This document shows positions 16,114 to 24,045 of a stretch of 47,755 nt of DNA, piece by piece. Below the pieces are notes generated by a model. That model worked only from the letters and a program-made list of their open reading frames with translations. It was not told where the DNA came from and searched no databases. The first letter of the stretch is position 1; the number at the start of each line of letters is the position of its first letter. This stretch comes from a virus: positions 1-47,755 of IMG/VR virus record IMGVR_UViG_3300035701_000058, one strand, 5' to 3'. A program made the position numbers and the translations under genes.

Positions 16114-17395
16114 GTTTTACCAACTCGGCTTTCCTGCCTGTGAATTTCTCCCAGCGGGTTATAACCACATCGCAGTATCTAGCCTCTATCTCCAAACCAT
16201 AGCACCTGCGCCCTAGCTTTTCGCAGGCAATAAGGGTAGAGCCTGAGCCGAGGAAGGGTTCCCATACAAGAGCATTAACGGCTGAGTGGGCTTTTAGTGC
16301 CCTTTCCGGTAGGCATACCGGAAAGGCGGCTACGTGACGAGTCAATGGCTTGTCATCTGTGCCCTCATTTCGTGTGTCCCAAACGGCACGAACACTTATA
16401 TCCCAATCAAATACTTGGTCGCCGTCACCTAGGGGTAATCGCCATGTCCAAAGCCACTCCCACTCTTGATGGTGGGGGATGCTTGTATGATAAGTCCAGA
16501 AAGGCTGTTGTAATCTGTTGAATGGTTTATACCAAACCCGCATTGCGTATAAGTCGCATTTCAAATCATCATGGAATATCCGCCAGTAATCCTTTGAAAT
16601 AGGGTAAAGACATTGGCGTTTGCTTCCAGTAAGTTTGCCAGCGTGAGATTGCGGCGCAATCTCACCAAAGTTTATAAAAAGAAATCCACCTGGTTTAATC
16701 GTCAAAATAGCACTTGCGGCAAATCCCTTAAGCAGTTCAATATGCTGAGTAAATGATACATCAGCCTCATACTCTTTCCCTACTGCATAAGGCGGCGAAG
16801 TCAACCCCATGTCAGCCTTCTCTCCCGCCATGAGCCTTTTTACATCTTCGGGCTTCGTAGAATCCCCGCATAAGAGCCTGTGCTTCCCGAGTTGCCACAA
16901 ATCCCCTCGTTTGCATATCGGTTCAGGGGCTTCGGGTATCTCATCATCGGGGATTAAGCCCTCTTGGGGCTCATGGAACTGAGTCATCAAGTCCTCAATC
17001 TCAGGCAAATCGAACCCCGTGATGGTTATGTCGAGTTCCCCAATATCAAGTTCTTGCAAGAGGTCTTTTAACATGGGCAAGTCCCAGTCTGTCTCCTGTT
17101 GGATGCGGTTATCCGCTATCATGTAGGCTTCGGCCTTAGCGCCTTTTAACGGAAGCCGTATGATCGGGACTTCTTTTAACCCTGCTTTCTGTGCTGCCTT
17201 GAGCCGCGCATGACCCGCGAGAATTAAGCCATCCTCCGATACCAGGATAGGGTTTGTCCAGCCAAACTCTTTTATAGACCGCACGAGTTTGTCGAGTGAG
17301 GAATCGGGATGGATGCGAGGATTCTTAGGATGAGGCTTGAGGGATTTAATGGCTACCTGCTCAATCTGCATGGGCGACTTTACGGCTTTACCCAT
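16103..17395 (-). CDS. ParB-like nuclease domain fused to N6/N4 DNA methyltransferase
   Basis: This is a 430-residue protein. Residues about 10-100 are ParB/Srx-like: LKPHPKNPRIHP, then GLILAGHARLKAA (GHAR at 61-64). A methyltransferase domain follows, with catalytic TSPPY at 199-203 and AdoMet-binding FLGSGST near residue 385. The order of motifs (IV before I) is the beta class. ParB-methyltransferase fusions are common near phage terminases and are thought to modify phage DNA or mark packaging sites. The ATG at 17395 follows CAAGGTGGCTGA. It heads the late block. Confidence 0.92.
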   Translation of the reverse strand: MGKAVKSPMQIEQVAIKSLKPHPKNPRIHPDSSLDKLVRSIKEFGWTNPILVSEDGLILAGHARLKAAQKAGLKEVPIIRLPLKGAKAEAYMIADNRIQQETDWDLPMLKDLLQELDIGELDITITGFDLPEIEDLMTQFHEPQEGLIPDDEIPEAPEPICKRGDLWQLGKHRLLCGDSTKPEDVKRLMAGEKADMGLTSPPYAVGKEYEADVSFTQHIELLKGFAASAILTIKPGGFLFINFGEIAPQSHAGKLTGSKRQCLYPISKDYWRIFHDDLKCDLYAMRVWYKPFNRLQQPFWTYHTSIPHHQEWEWLWTWRLPLGDGDQVFDWDISVRAVWDTRNEGTDDKPLTRHVAAFPVCLPERALKAHSAVNALVWEPFLGSGSTLIACEKLGRRCYGLEIEARYCDVVITRWEKFTGRKAELVKHGN

Positions 17396-17615
17396 TCAGC
17401 CACCTTGCTCTAGTTTTTGCGTGATTATGGGCGCGCACCGTAAACCCGCAGTCTAGGAAGGCTTCTATCATTTCAGCGATGGATAGGTGCTTGCGCTTTG
17501 GCTTGCCCTCTCCGACCGACACCGGATTACCGGCTTTCATGTCTAGCCGGATAACCAGACTCTCTTCGGCTTGCCTTGCCCTCTCAACAACTGCGCCCGC
17601 TCTGTTGTTTGACAT
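17388..17615 (-). CDS. Small basic protein at the head of the late block
   Basis: This 75-residue protein (MSNNRAGAVVERARQ...) ends in CGFTVRAHNHAKTRARWLNG. A central LSIAEMIEAFLDCGF looks helical. The start has only a weak site (GAAAGCAAG). It is the first gene after the terminator at 17633-17667 and overlaps the ParB-methyltransferase start by eight bases. I do not recognise it. Charge and size would suit a small DNA-binding protein. Confidence 0.6.
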   Translation of the reverse strand: MSNNRAGAVVERARQAEESLVIRLDMKAGNPVSVGEGKPKRKHLSIAEMIEAFLDCGFTVRAHNHAKTRARWLNG

Positions 17616-17632
17616 CTTGCTTTCTGAAATAC

Positions 17633-17667
17633 AAAAGAGGCAACCCGACCAGCGAGCCGCCTCTTTT
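17633..17667. terminator. Bidirectional terminator at the early/late boundary
   Basis: AAAAGAGGC (17633-17641) pairs fully with GCCTCTTTT (17659-17667) over a 17-base loop. Read on the minus strand the stem ends in TTTTGTATTT. It closes the early block and stands only about 20 bases before the first late gene. Confidence 0.75.
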
Positions 17668-17684
17668 ACGTATATTTGTTACCA

Positions 17685-17709
17685 AGTATATTATACTTTA
17701 CCCTGTCAA
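17685..17709 (-). promoter_or_regulatory. Palindrome with consensus -10 box upstream of the late block
   Basis: AGTATA-T-TATACT (17685-17697) is a perfect palindrome. On the minus strand it contains TATAAT (17695-17690). TTGACA is present at 17709-17704, but only eight bases away, too close to act as its -35 box. A -35-like box at normal spacing is lacking. This would fit an activator-dependent late promoter or an operator. AGTATA also recurs at the early promoter (28466 and 28478). Confidence 0.5.
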
Positions 17710-17727
17710 GTCGGAAGAGTCGAGTTT

Positions 17728-17907
17728 TTAGCTTTGGGTATCCTTATGCGAGTTATTGCCTGTCCTCCTCCGCCGGCTCGTCCTCAACTGGTTCCTCCTG
17801 GCTGCAGCCGCTTTGATAGCGAGCTCTCTGGGGTTTTTGAGGCTCTCTATATAGTCCAGGCAGAGTTGTCTTACCCTTTCCCACGAGCAGTTATCAAATT
17901 GTTGCAT
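17728..17907 (-). CDS. Small basic protein
   Basis: A 59-residue frame starts at the ATG at 17907, four to five bases after GGGAGGGTAG. It begins MQQFDNCSWERVRQLCLDYI, has an Ala-rich helix and ends in an Arg-rich stretch (RTSRRRRTGNNS). It starts three bases after the stop of the preceding gene. No family is recognised. The good ribosome binding site and tight packing support a real gene. It is the last gene before the early terminator. Confidence 0.6.
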   Translation of the reverse strand: MQQFDNCSWERVRQLCLDYIESLKNPRELAIKAAAARRNQLRTSRRRRTGNNSHKDTQS

Positions 17908-17910
17908 CCA

Positions 17911-18516
17911 CTACCCTCCCTTCTCCTCTATCACTCTCTTCCCTCCGCAGGTGGGGCAAGGCTCGTAGGCAATAATGTCTTTAATGGCCTTGAGGCAAGA
18001 TGGGGTCGAGCAATCCCTGAAATAATACACCTTCCTCTGCCCCCAGGTGCAGTCAGGGCATGGATGGAGGAGCTTGGGGTTGCAGATAGGGCAATCTGAA
18101 GCCCACCCTTCATGCCGATTCCCTTTCCCTTGTTCGCCATAATGATAAACAAGGGCTATCTTTACTTGCTCCTGCTTCTGGGAGTCGAGATAGAGATAGA
18201 TGTTGCCCAATGATTCCATCGCTGTAATTTCTTGCCCGACCCTAGACCATTCTGTGCCCCGATCCCTTATGGCAGGCTCGCATATCTTATCTAGCCAAAA
18301 TTGAAGCCCACATTGTTCATTAAGAAGTTTGGTTGTGGATTCGTTTTCGTCCTTGAGGCATTTTCTGAGGTATGCGAGTGTTATCTTTTGAGCCTCATTC
18401 TCTGCCTGTAGCCTGTCGAACTCGGAGAGAATCTTTTGTCGCGCATCCATGACAGCATTTGTTAGGTGCTCTGTCGCAATAGTGTAAATCAGCCCTTTCA
18501 GTTCCTCTCTATCCAT
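17911..18516 (-). CDS. Coiled-coil protein with C-terminal zinc fingers
   Basis: This 201-residue protein starts after AAGGAGAAGGAG. Residues 1-80 form a long charged helix or coiled coil. The last 65 residues hold DCPICNP, HPCPDCTWGQ, STPSCLKA and EPCPTCGGK, that is four CxxC-like pairs, as in DnaJ-type or multi-knuckle zinc domains. It is probably nucleic-acid binding. I do not know the family. It lies at the end of the early block. Confidence 0.8.
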   Translation of the reverse strand: MDREELKGLIYTIATEHLTNAVMDARQKILSEFDRLQAENEAQKITLAYLRKCLKDENESTTKLLNEQCGLQFWLDKICEPAIRDRGTEWSRVGQEITAMESLGNIYLYLDSQKQEQVKIALVYHYGEQGKGNRHEGWASDCPICNPKLLHPCPDCTWGQRKVYYFRDCSTPSCLKAIKDIIAYEPCPTCGGKRVIEEKGG

Positions 18517-18528
18517 CTCCTTCTCCTT

Positions 18529-18873
18529 TCACCTTATTAGTTTGACTTCGATTGCATGCTTTTCTTTCAACCACGCTAGCTTCGTGCGGAAGTCCCTTGT
18601 GAGTACGCCTTTAACATCTTCGTACGTCCAGTAGTGCAGTAAATTGTCGTTTTGCTCAACATAGCGAAAATCAATCGTTATTGTAATTCGTGGCTTCGAA
18701 CTCAACACGAGTTTATGTTGATATTGAAGATGCCGTATCTCGCCCGCCTTCTCTAGCAGGCAAAGTTCCTCACCGCGAATCGCCTCTGCCTTGCTGTGGA
18801 ACGTGCGCCCACAAAGTTGGGAATAAGTGCACTTTGCGTTGTACTTCTGCCTTCTCCCGTCAAGCCGTGTCAT
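18529..18873 (-). CDS. DUF1064-family protein (nuclease-like fold)
   Basis: This 114-residue protein starts after AGGAGGTAGAGA. The pattern RTFHSKAEAIRGEELCLLEKAGEIRHLQYQHKLVL, then TIDFRYVEQ...WTYEDVKGVLTRDFRTKLAWLK matches DUF1064 (FdSklEArry..L.ll...GeI..le.Qp....DF.Y......vveDvKG). Conserved E, D and D-x-K residues fit a PD-(D/E)XK-like site; here D and EDVKG are present. Family members are annotated as phage endonuclease-like. It probably acts in recombination or junction processing. Confidence 0.85.
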   Translation of the reverse strand: MTRLDGRRQKYNAKCTYSQLCGRTFHSKAEAIRGEELCLLEKAGEIRHLQYQHKLVLSSKPRITITIDFRYVEQNDNLLHYWTYEDVKGVLTRDFRTKLAWLKEKHAIEVKLIR

Positions 18874-18876
18874 TCT

Positions 18877-18984
18877 CTACCTCCTTTGTAGGCTTGCCAG
18901 CCGAGGACTCGGCACTTGGGATAGCGGCTCTGTCTTTCGACTAGCTGGCGTCCACTGTGTCAGTCCGATATGTGAGGGACTCAT
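18877..18984 (-). CDS. Possible 35-residue peptide
   Basis: A short frame starts at the ATG at 18984, coupled by ATGA to the stop of the upstream gene. It ends inside the ribosome binding site of the DUF1064 gene. The peptide (MSPSHIGLTQWTPASRK...) has no recognisable feature. Only the coupling and the lack of any other content in the 107-base gap support it. Confidence 0.3.
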   Translation of the reverse strand: MSPSHIGLTQWTPASRKTEPLSQVPSPRLASLQRR

Positions 18985-19361
18985 AACTCACCCATCCTCG
19001 GCAGCCCTATTCTCCTATCCATGCCTAAATTACCCAGATAACTTTCTGCCTCGCCCTTATTTTTGAAATGTGGACTATCTTCAACCGCTTGATAACCCAA
19101 CCATGCTTTATCTCGGTTGTCAAAATATGCGATTACCCAATATCTCCTATTTCGGCTTCTGTGATTCTTAACAGCGTTTTCATAAGTGCCGACTCTTCCA
19201 ACGCCCATTACTGAAAGCCTATTAGCAACACCACGAATATCAGAGAATCTGTGTTTATGATTACCTAAATGACCAAAACAATATGCCTCCCCACAGACAG
19301 GGCATTGCCCTGTCATTCCTTCAACTGGACAACCTAGCTGCTCACACATTTTACAAGCCAT
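18981..19361 (-). CDS. Protein with N-terminal zinc-binding domain
   Basis: This 126-residue protein starts after GGAGGAGAGA. It begins MACKMCEQLGCPVEGM and continues with QCPVCGEAYCFGHLGNHKHRF: Cys 3, 6, 11, 20, 23 and 28 with His 31, 35 and 37 make one or two zinc sites similar to AN1 or B-box fingers. A second domain (RRYWVIAYFDNRDKAWLGYQAVE) looks beta-rich. Its C-terminus is followed by an ATGA-coupled short frame. I do not recognise the family. Confidence 0.75.
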   Translation of the reverse strand: MACKMCEQLGCPVEGMTGQCPVCGEAYCFGHLGNHKHRFSDIRGVANRLSVMGVGRVGTYENAVKNHRSRNRRYWVIAYFDNRDKAWLGYQAVEDSPHFKNKGEAESYLGNLGMDRRIGLPRMGEL

Positions 19362-19774
19362 TCTCTCCTCCTATCCATGCCTCGAAAGATTGCCAACGCT
19401 GAAGGGAATGGTGCTGTATTTTTTGAACCGCCAAACTTTAACCGTCCCTTCAGAAATCGAATCTCGCTCGCTTTCATAACGTAATCATGCCACCATTTTG
19501 TATCTGTTCTCGAAGGAATGAGGCACACTACAGTCTTGCCTTGTGTGCTTTCTTTCAGAGCTTTTTCTAGCCATAAACATATCTTCCGTCCATAAGGCGG
19601 GTTGCAATAGGTTGAAGTCCCCCAATCACGATCAAGCCCTCCATTCCCATATAAGGGGCAGGGATCATCATTAAACTGGAACTCACTATCAAGAGAATCA
19701 TACAATTCCTTTGGTGTTGCCCAATGAATAGATTCAGAACTGAATAAGCCTTTGGTCATCTTCATATCATCCAT
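19334..19774 (-). CDS. dam: Phage Dam (DNA N6-adenine methyltransferase)
   Basis: This 146-residue protein matches the phage Dam family (about 150-180 residues). It has HWATPKELYDSLDSEFQFNDDPCPL at the start, the catalytic CNPPYG near 58-63, and FLKGRLKFGG with a proline-bearing NTAPFPSALAIF near 102-128. All main motifs are present. It adds a methyl group to adenine, probably at a short site, and may protect phage DNA from restriction. The start overlaps the upstream HNH gene by eight bases. It is one of three methyltransferase genes in the phage. Confidence 0.92.
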   Translation of the reverse strand: MDDMKMTKGLFSSESIHWATPKELYDSLDSEFQFNDDPCPLYGNGGLDRDWGTSTYCNPPYGRKICLWLEKALKESTQGKTVVCLIPSRTDTKWWHDYVMKASEIRFLKGRLKFGGSKNTAPFPSALAIFRGMDRRREWLVKCVSS

Positions 19775-20012
19775 GCCTCGCTCTATGGCAATCCTCGCAA
19801 ATCTTTTCTAGGTGATAAGGGTCGTTCGGGTCTGCACTCCACACCTTCGTACTTCCTCCGAGTCCGATATTGGGCACATGATGTATCTCTCCCCCTGTCC
19901 CAGTCCATGCCCCGCACTTGTAGCAGAAGGGTCTCCATCTCACTTCCTCCATAGCCCCAGGTGCTTCGTTGCAATTCCTCTTTGTGTGTCTCTTAATCAG
20001 GCTTCTTTTCAC
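19767..20012 (-). CDS. Small HNH-type endonuclease-like protein
   Basis: This 81-residue protein begins at a GTG after GAGGCGCATAA. It has CYKCG near 30-34, an EIHHV stretch and ICEDCHRARHG at the C-terminus. This is a compact HNH layout with two CxxC pairs holding zinc and a His-His pair in the catalytic strand. It belongs with the short HNH proteins of phage early regions. Target and role are unknown. Confidence 0.75.
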   Translation of the reverse strand: MKRSLIKRHTKRNCNEAPGAMEEVRWRPFCYKCGAWTGTGGEIHHVPNIGLGGSTKVWSADPNDPYHLEKICEDCHRARHG

Positions 20013-20028
20013 TTATGCGCCTCATAAC

Positions 20029-20247
20029 CTATACGGGCTTGAATTTCCAGATTTGCAATATCTCTACTTCTTCACATTCAGACCTAAAGGGACGCATGGT
20101 AAAATCCCACCCTTGCTCTTTGGCAGTTTCGTCAAGGTATTTAGCCTTTCGGGGATTAGGGCTAAGTTGATGTACTCCCATCGCACACTGGACAGAGACA
20201 TAACAATCCTCGCCTTCTTCAAGTTCATATCCATCTGCTGTTTGCAT
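20029..20247 (-). CDS. Small acidic protein of unknown function
   Basis: This is a 72-residue protein. The ATG at 20247 lies six bases after GGAGGG and is preferred to the one at 20250. The N-terminus is acidic (YELEEGEDCYV), and the end, EEVEILQIWKFKPV, looks like a strand. No family is recognised. It sits between the HNH gene and the PAPS-reductase-like gene in the early block. Confidence 0.65.
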   Translation of the reverse strand: MQTADGYELEEGEDCYVSVQCAMGVHQLSPNPRKAKYLDETAKEQGWDFTMRPFRSECEEVEILQIWKFKPV

Positions 20248-20306
20248 CATACCCTCCTCCTGTGCGCTTCATAGGCTCAACACGGACTGGCTCATACGCT
20301 TGGCTG

Positions 20307-21080
20307 CTAATTGTCGAACATAATACATTGAGCATCGCTTATCTTCGGTTCGCCTTTTCTGGATATCCACCATTGCCACATTTCCTCGGCACTATTCCAG
20401 CGTTTTACTACTCCCTCTGTTCCCTTATCGAAATAGCGTTCACAAGCCCGCCTCCAAGCCTCCGCTAGTTTGGGGAATCTGATAAGTTCAAACTGGGTTT
20501 GTTTTGCTGTCGTCATAGGGCAGAGCACACAACCTAGCCGCTTGAATCCCTCATTGTAAAGTGAGCAATAGGGAATGTTCTCACGGTGAATAAACTCCCA
20601 TACTTCTTTGGTTGTCCAATCTATAATCGGGTGAAGAAAACTCTTTGTTCCATCTGTGCGGCAGACTTCAAACATCCTTCGCATCTTACGCCTGGGGCTT
20701 TCTGCCCATCTGATACCAGTTACAACTATCCGGCCTGTTCCGTGTTTCTCCTTAATTAACTCACAACACCAACGAGATTGCCTGCGTGGCATACCGTGTA
20801 TTAAAATTCCTTTCCAGATGCTCATTTCAGGTCTATCTATGATTGTGTCAGGGTGATATTCCCTACCAAACCGTACTAACTCAGGCGGGTCTATTCCCCC
20901 TTGCGAGTAATGAGCGTCATGTTTAACGGCTGCCATATCTAAGAGCCTGCCGGTAGCACAGCTATCCTTGCCATAACTATCAGCGAAGTAATATCCTTCA
21001 GGTGATTCAAACTCTTGAAGGCGCATAATAGCAACCTCTACTTTATTCTTGCCTTCAAAGTTGAGTTGGTCTAAACCCAT
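20307..21080 (-). CDS. PAPS-reductase family ATP-pyrophosphatase
   Basis: This is a 257-residue protein. The PP-loop is SYGKDS at 35-40. WCCELIK and GCVLCP supply three to four Cys typical of iron-sulfur members such as DndC-like proteins. PHPIIDWTTKEVWEFI resembles the conserved PL.dWt..DVW.yi motif. The start follows GAGAGGATGAAGCC. Many phages carry this family, and proposed roles include DNA modification or sulfur handling. No dnd partners are visible, so phosphorothioation is only one possibility. Confidence 0.9.
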   Translation of the reverse strand: MGLDQLNFEGKNKVEVAIMRLQEFESPEGYYFADSYGKDSCATGRLLDMAAVKHDAHYSQGGIDPPELVRFGREYHPDTIIDRPEMSIWKGILIHGMPRRQSRWCCELIKEKHGTGRIVVTGIRWAESPRRKMRRMFEVCRTDGTKSFLHPIIDWTTKEVWEFIHRENIPYCSLYNEGFKRLGCVLCPMTTAKQTQFELIRFPKLAEAWRRACERYFDKGTEGVVKRWNSAEEMWQWWISRKGEPKISDAQCIMFDN

Positions 21081-21084
21081 GGCT

Positions 21085-21693
21085 TCATCCTCTCGCTCCT
21101 GTTAAGGGCTTGAACCTCAAAGGCCACACCCAAGGATTGCTAGCCCAACTGTAGCCTCGCTTGGCGTTGAGGGTGTCCCAAAGAGTGCGAAATCTGTATC
21201 CCGCTGTAACAGGGGCGGCTTGTGATAACCCCTCCGCTATCGCCTCTGCCTCTGTGATGCTCTGTACCCTCTCTGGGATAGGGTCGGCTATGAGGGGCAG
21301 GAAGTAGCGGCTGAATCGAAGAGGCAGAAAGATTGAGGGTCGTACTTTCCCCGTAGTAAGTGCTATTATCGGGTCTGGGCTAGCAAGGTACTCAATTATT
21401 GCGCAATAGGGGATTTCTCTTGATGGTGTATTGTCAAAAATCTTCTCTGTTTTCCAAGTTTCTTTTATCCTGAGCATGTCGCCCTTGCCTCCATAGGGGC
21501 ACTTGAGGCGCCAAAAAGAACCATCATCACGTTCAAATATATACAGGTTCTCATCAGCCCATTTTTTAATAAACTTCCACTTCTCGGGCTCCTTGTTTAT
21601 CTCCTCCAGCCCTCTTGTGCGCCTCGTGACTGTCTTGCCACGCTGTAGGGCTTGAACCATCGGTGTACTGAATAGAATGCCTGTCTGTTTCAT
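21085..21693 (-). CDS. ASCH/PUA-like phage protein
   Basis: This 202-residue protein starts at the ATG at 21693, after GCAAGGAGGGAG; the GTG at 21702 is too near the site. The N-terminus, ILFSTPMVQALQRGKTVTRRTRG, and the later W.W..RF pattern are typical of a phage family related to ASCH domains. LRIKETW and PLRFSRYFLPLIADPIPERVQSITEAEAIAEG are also characteristic. ASCH domains are thought to bind RNA. The gene lies next to the PAPS-reductase-like gene. Confidence 0.82.
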   Translation of the reverse strand: MKQTGILFSTPMVQALQRGKTVTRRTRGLEEINKEPEKWKFIKKWADENLYIFERDDGSFWRLKCPYGGKGDMLRIKETWKTEKIFDNTPSREIPYCAIIEYLASPDPIIALTTGKVRPSIFLPLRFSRYFLPLIADPIPERVQSITEAEAIAEGLSQAAPVTAGYRFRTLWDTLNAKRGYSWASNPWVWPLRFKPLTGARG

Positions 21694-21721
21694 TTCGGCC
21701 ACTCCCTCCTTGCTGGCAGTT

Positions 21722-22240
21722 TCATCCTCTGCCTACCAGAACTCCCTTTGCCCATGCTGGCTCTATCCCGGGCTGCCACTCACTCAGGTATTCTGGCTCC
21801 ACTCTCCAACATGGACCCTTACTCAACCGAGTCCACTTGCCGTAGATTCTTATGTCCCGTCCGGCGATGTCACCGAAGAGGCTGAACTTGGGGATGGACC
21901 CGTAGACCAGGATATAGCGAGCCTTTTCATTTGGCTCTGCTTGTGGCACCAGCAGATCGCCACCTTCCGGACGGTGATTCCGCTTGACTTCTATCTCGAC
22001 ACCCCTCCACATGAGGTCATACTTCTTCAACTTGCCCCTGGTCGGTGAGAGGTCAGGGAACACGTTGAGGTATTTTGCGACTGCCATCTCTGCGCCCATT
22101 GCCTCTATGTTCATCTCGTCATCATCCTGCTCATCATCGCGGCGCGCGTTTACCTTTGTCGCCAGGGAATATTCATTCCGCAGTTTCCCTATGAGTTGGG
22201 CAACCTGTATCTCACCGCTGGATAGGAATAGGTGAATCAA
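21722..22240 (-). CDS. Putative PD-(D/E)XK nuclease-like protein
   Basis: This 172-residue protein starts at a TTG after AGGAGTTATGT, overlapping the end of the methyltransferase. GAEMAVAKYLNV near 49-60 is followed by KKYDLMWRGVEIEVKRNHRPEGGDLLV, which gives D...EVK as in PD-(D/E)XK nucleases. IAGRDIRIYG ends the strand set. This layout is common in small phage nuclease-like proteins. The fold is inferred from the spacing of E, D and EVK only. Confidence 0.65.
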   Translation of the reverse strand: MIHLFLSSGEIQVAQLIGKLRNEYSLATKVNARRDDEQDDDEMNIEAMGAEMAVAKYLNVFPDLSPTRGKLKKYDLMWRGVEIEVKRNHRPEGGDLLVPQAEPNEKARYILVYGSIPKFSLFGDIAGRDIRIYGKWTRLSKGPCWRVEPEYLSEWQPGIEPAWAKGVLVGRG

Positions 22241-23565
22241 ACATAACTCCTGAACACAAGTACATCCTCAGTATTTAAAACGGGCGCATCAGGGTACTTC
22301 TGTTGGTAGATAGTGCGCCAGAATGACTGTGAGGTGAGTTTGCGATAGTGCCTCTCTTGGAACTCAAATCCTGCTTGCTCGCAAATCTTAATCGTATCTT
22401 CGTCAAGCCTCACTATCTGCTTATTGCGGATAAAGTTCTTAGTTACCAGTATCATCAACCCTTGGGGCTTAAGGATGCGATAGCAGGCTTGATAGACTTC
22501 CATCATGGCGGATAGGTAGGTTTGCCCTTTGAAGTTGCCGATATTGGCTAACGAGCTCGCAGGATAAGTTTGATGTACTTGACTATGAGGCGGGGCAATC
22601 TTTCTGCCATCTCCCCACTTGGTTTGGTCTATTGAATGTTTGCGGTCTTCAGGCTCGCTCAGAGTTGCCTCATACGGCGGACTCGTAATCACACAATCGG
22701 CATAAGGGCCAGTCTGCCCTAACTTTTTATCCCTGCCCGGGATCCCGCCTTTTGTGTGACGGCTAGTCCCTTCTAGTGCACCTTCGTAAGGTGGTGAAGT
22801 TATCACAGCGTCTATTGAGCCGTAGGGGAGTTGACTAATCTGGCCTTCGGATCCGCCTGCGTTATCCGGCATATAGGAGCGTTTGCCCACGAGGTCTGTA
22901 GGACTATGCTTCGGGCCTTGATATCCCTTTTGTGCAATTCCCCCACCACTTTGAGCCTCAGCATACGGCGGGCTAGACACAATCACATCTGCTAGGTTGC
23001 CATAAGGAAGATTCCCAATATTGCCAGGATGTTCAGGCAAACCACTCGCTTTCATTTCCTCATAGCGTTGACGTGCTTCTGGGGTGTAATTATGAATTCT
23101 AGGATTAAGTTTTGCTCTCTCGGCCATAGTCTCATAAGCCTTTTGTGAGTCGTTCCATTTGTGAGGTGCCGCAGAGCCTTCCGTATCGTGGTAAGGCGGG
23201 GAACTTATAATCGTATCCGCTAACACCGAATCGAGTTGTCTCGCATCCGCCTGAGATATCTTGCACTGTCCCATCGAATACCCCATCTCAGCGCCGAATG
23301 TCTGAACCTTTGCCCAGTTCTCTTGCTGCATCTTCACAAACTTGGCTTCAAGTTCGTTGAGTATAACGTTCCTGCCAAGCCTACAGGCCAGCATGGTTGT
23401 GCCAGAGCCAGCCATCGGGTCAAGGATTACCTCGCCCTCTTTGGTGAAGTTCTCCACTATCCACATCAAAAGTGAATAGTGCATCTTCGCAGGATGAGCA
23501 AAGTGGGTTCCTGTAAATAGTAGTTTGCGTTGCTTCGTATCGCTGTTAAAAGTTATCTCGCTCAC
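22237..23565 (-). CDS. DNA methyltransferase with four SPPY motifs
   Basis: This 442-residue protein starts at the GTG at 23565, coupled (GTGA) to the upstream stop; a longer frame runs on through the neighbouring gene. AdoMet motif I is DPMAGSGTT (49-57). Four catalytic-type motifs follow, each after an A/I-D-x-(I/V)-(I/V) strand: SPPY at 122-125, 198-201, 257-260 and 295-298. A normal beta/gamma enzyme has one. The C-terminus, ILKPQGLMILVTKNFIRN, is the usual final strand region. It is likely an N4-cytosine or N6-adenine enzyme. Which of the four motifs is catalytic is unclear. Confidence 0.85.
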   Translation of the reverse strand: MSEITFNSDTKQRKLLFTGTHFAHPAKMHYSLLMWIVENFTKEGEVILDPMAGSGTTMLACRLGRNVILNELEAKFVKMQQENWAKVQTFGAEMGYSMGQCKISQADARQLDSVLADTIISSPPYHDTEGSAAPHKWNDSQKAYETMAERAKLNPRIHNYTPEARQRYEEMKASGLPEHPGNIGNLPYGNLADVIVSSPPYAEAQSGGGIAQKGYQGPKHSPTDLVGKRSYMPDNAGGSEGQISQLPYGSIDAVITSPPYEGALEGTSRHTKGGIPGRDKKLGQTGPYADCVITSPPYEATLSEPEDRKHSIDQTKWGDGRKIAPPHSQVHQTYPASSLANIGNFKGQTYLSAMMEVYQACYRILKPQGLMILVTKNFIRNKQIVRLDEDTIKICEQAGFEFQERHYRKLTSQSFWRTIYQQKYPDAPVLNTEDVLVFRSYV

Positions 23566-24029
23566 TTCCCATCCCTCTTCGCCTGTTCCTCGGCATCCCG
23601 CCTCACCTTCTCGACCATCCTGATTAGCGCCTTGTTGACGTATGCCGAAGCTGTCTCTGGATGACAGCGCAACCTTTTGCCTATCTCGATATAGGTGTAA
23701 CCCTCTTTTATCTTCATCCTGCAAGCCTCAGCCTGCGCCCACGGAAGGTCAAGTGCGATATCTATGGCAACCCTCAGCGCCTCCATCATGCTCACAAACA
23801 CCGGGTCCCTATCCGAGAACTTGAAAGTGGTATATTCGTGCCGCTCCGGTTTCTCGCCTTTCTTGCGCGGTGGTACAGGTTCTGATGCCCTGAGCCTCCG
23901 GTATGCCGCGGTGAGGATGTTGGATTCCCCCTCGTTCCCCATCCTGAGGTAGTCAATGAAGTCAGCCTTGATCTGCGCGTTGCTGCGAGTTCTCAGGTAT
24001 TCCAGGCTGCTTATTTCGAGTATCGGCAA
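23562..24029 (-). CDS. Helix-turn-helix regulator, ArpU/RinA-like
   Basis: This 155-residue protein starts at a TTG. The C-terminal part contains EGYTYIEIGKRLRCHPETASAYVNKALIRMVEKV, a sigma region 4-like helix-turn-helix, as in phage ArpU/RinA late regulators. The length is also typical. The gene is coupled to the methyltransferase downstream. It is a good candidate for the protein that turns on the late block at about 17.7 kb, but that is inference. Confidence 0.7.
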   Translation of the reverse strand: MPILEISSLEYLRTRSNAQIKADFIDYLRMGNEGESNILTAAYRRLRASEPVPPRKKGEKPERHEYTTFKFSDRDPVFVSMMEALRVAIDIALDLPWAQAEACRMKIKEGYTYIEIGKRLRCHPETASAYVNKALIRMVEKVRRDAEEQAKRDGK

Positions 24030-24045
24030 CTCAAGATCCTCTGCT

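Noticed and set aside
17690-17709. TTGACA at 17709-17704 as the -35 box for TATAAT at 17695-17690
   Set aside because: The gap between the boxes is eight bases; 16-18 are needed.
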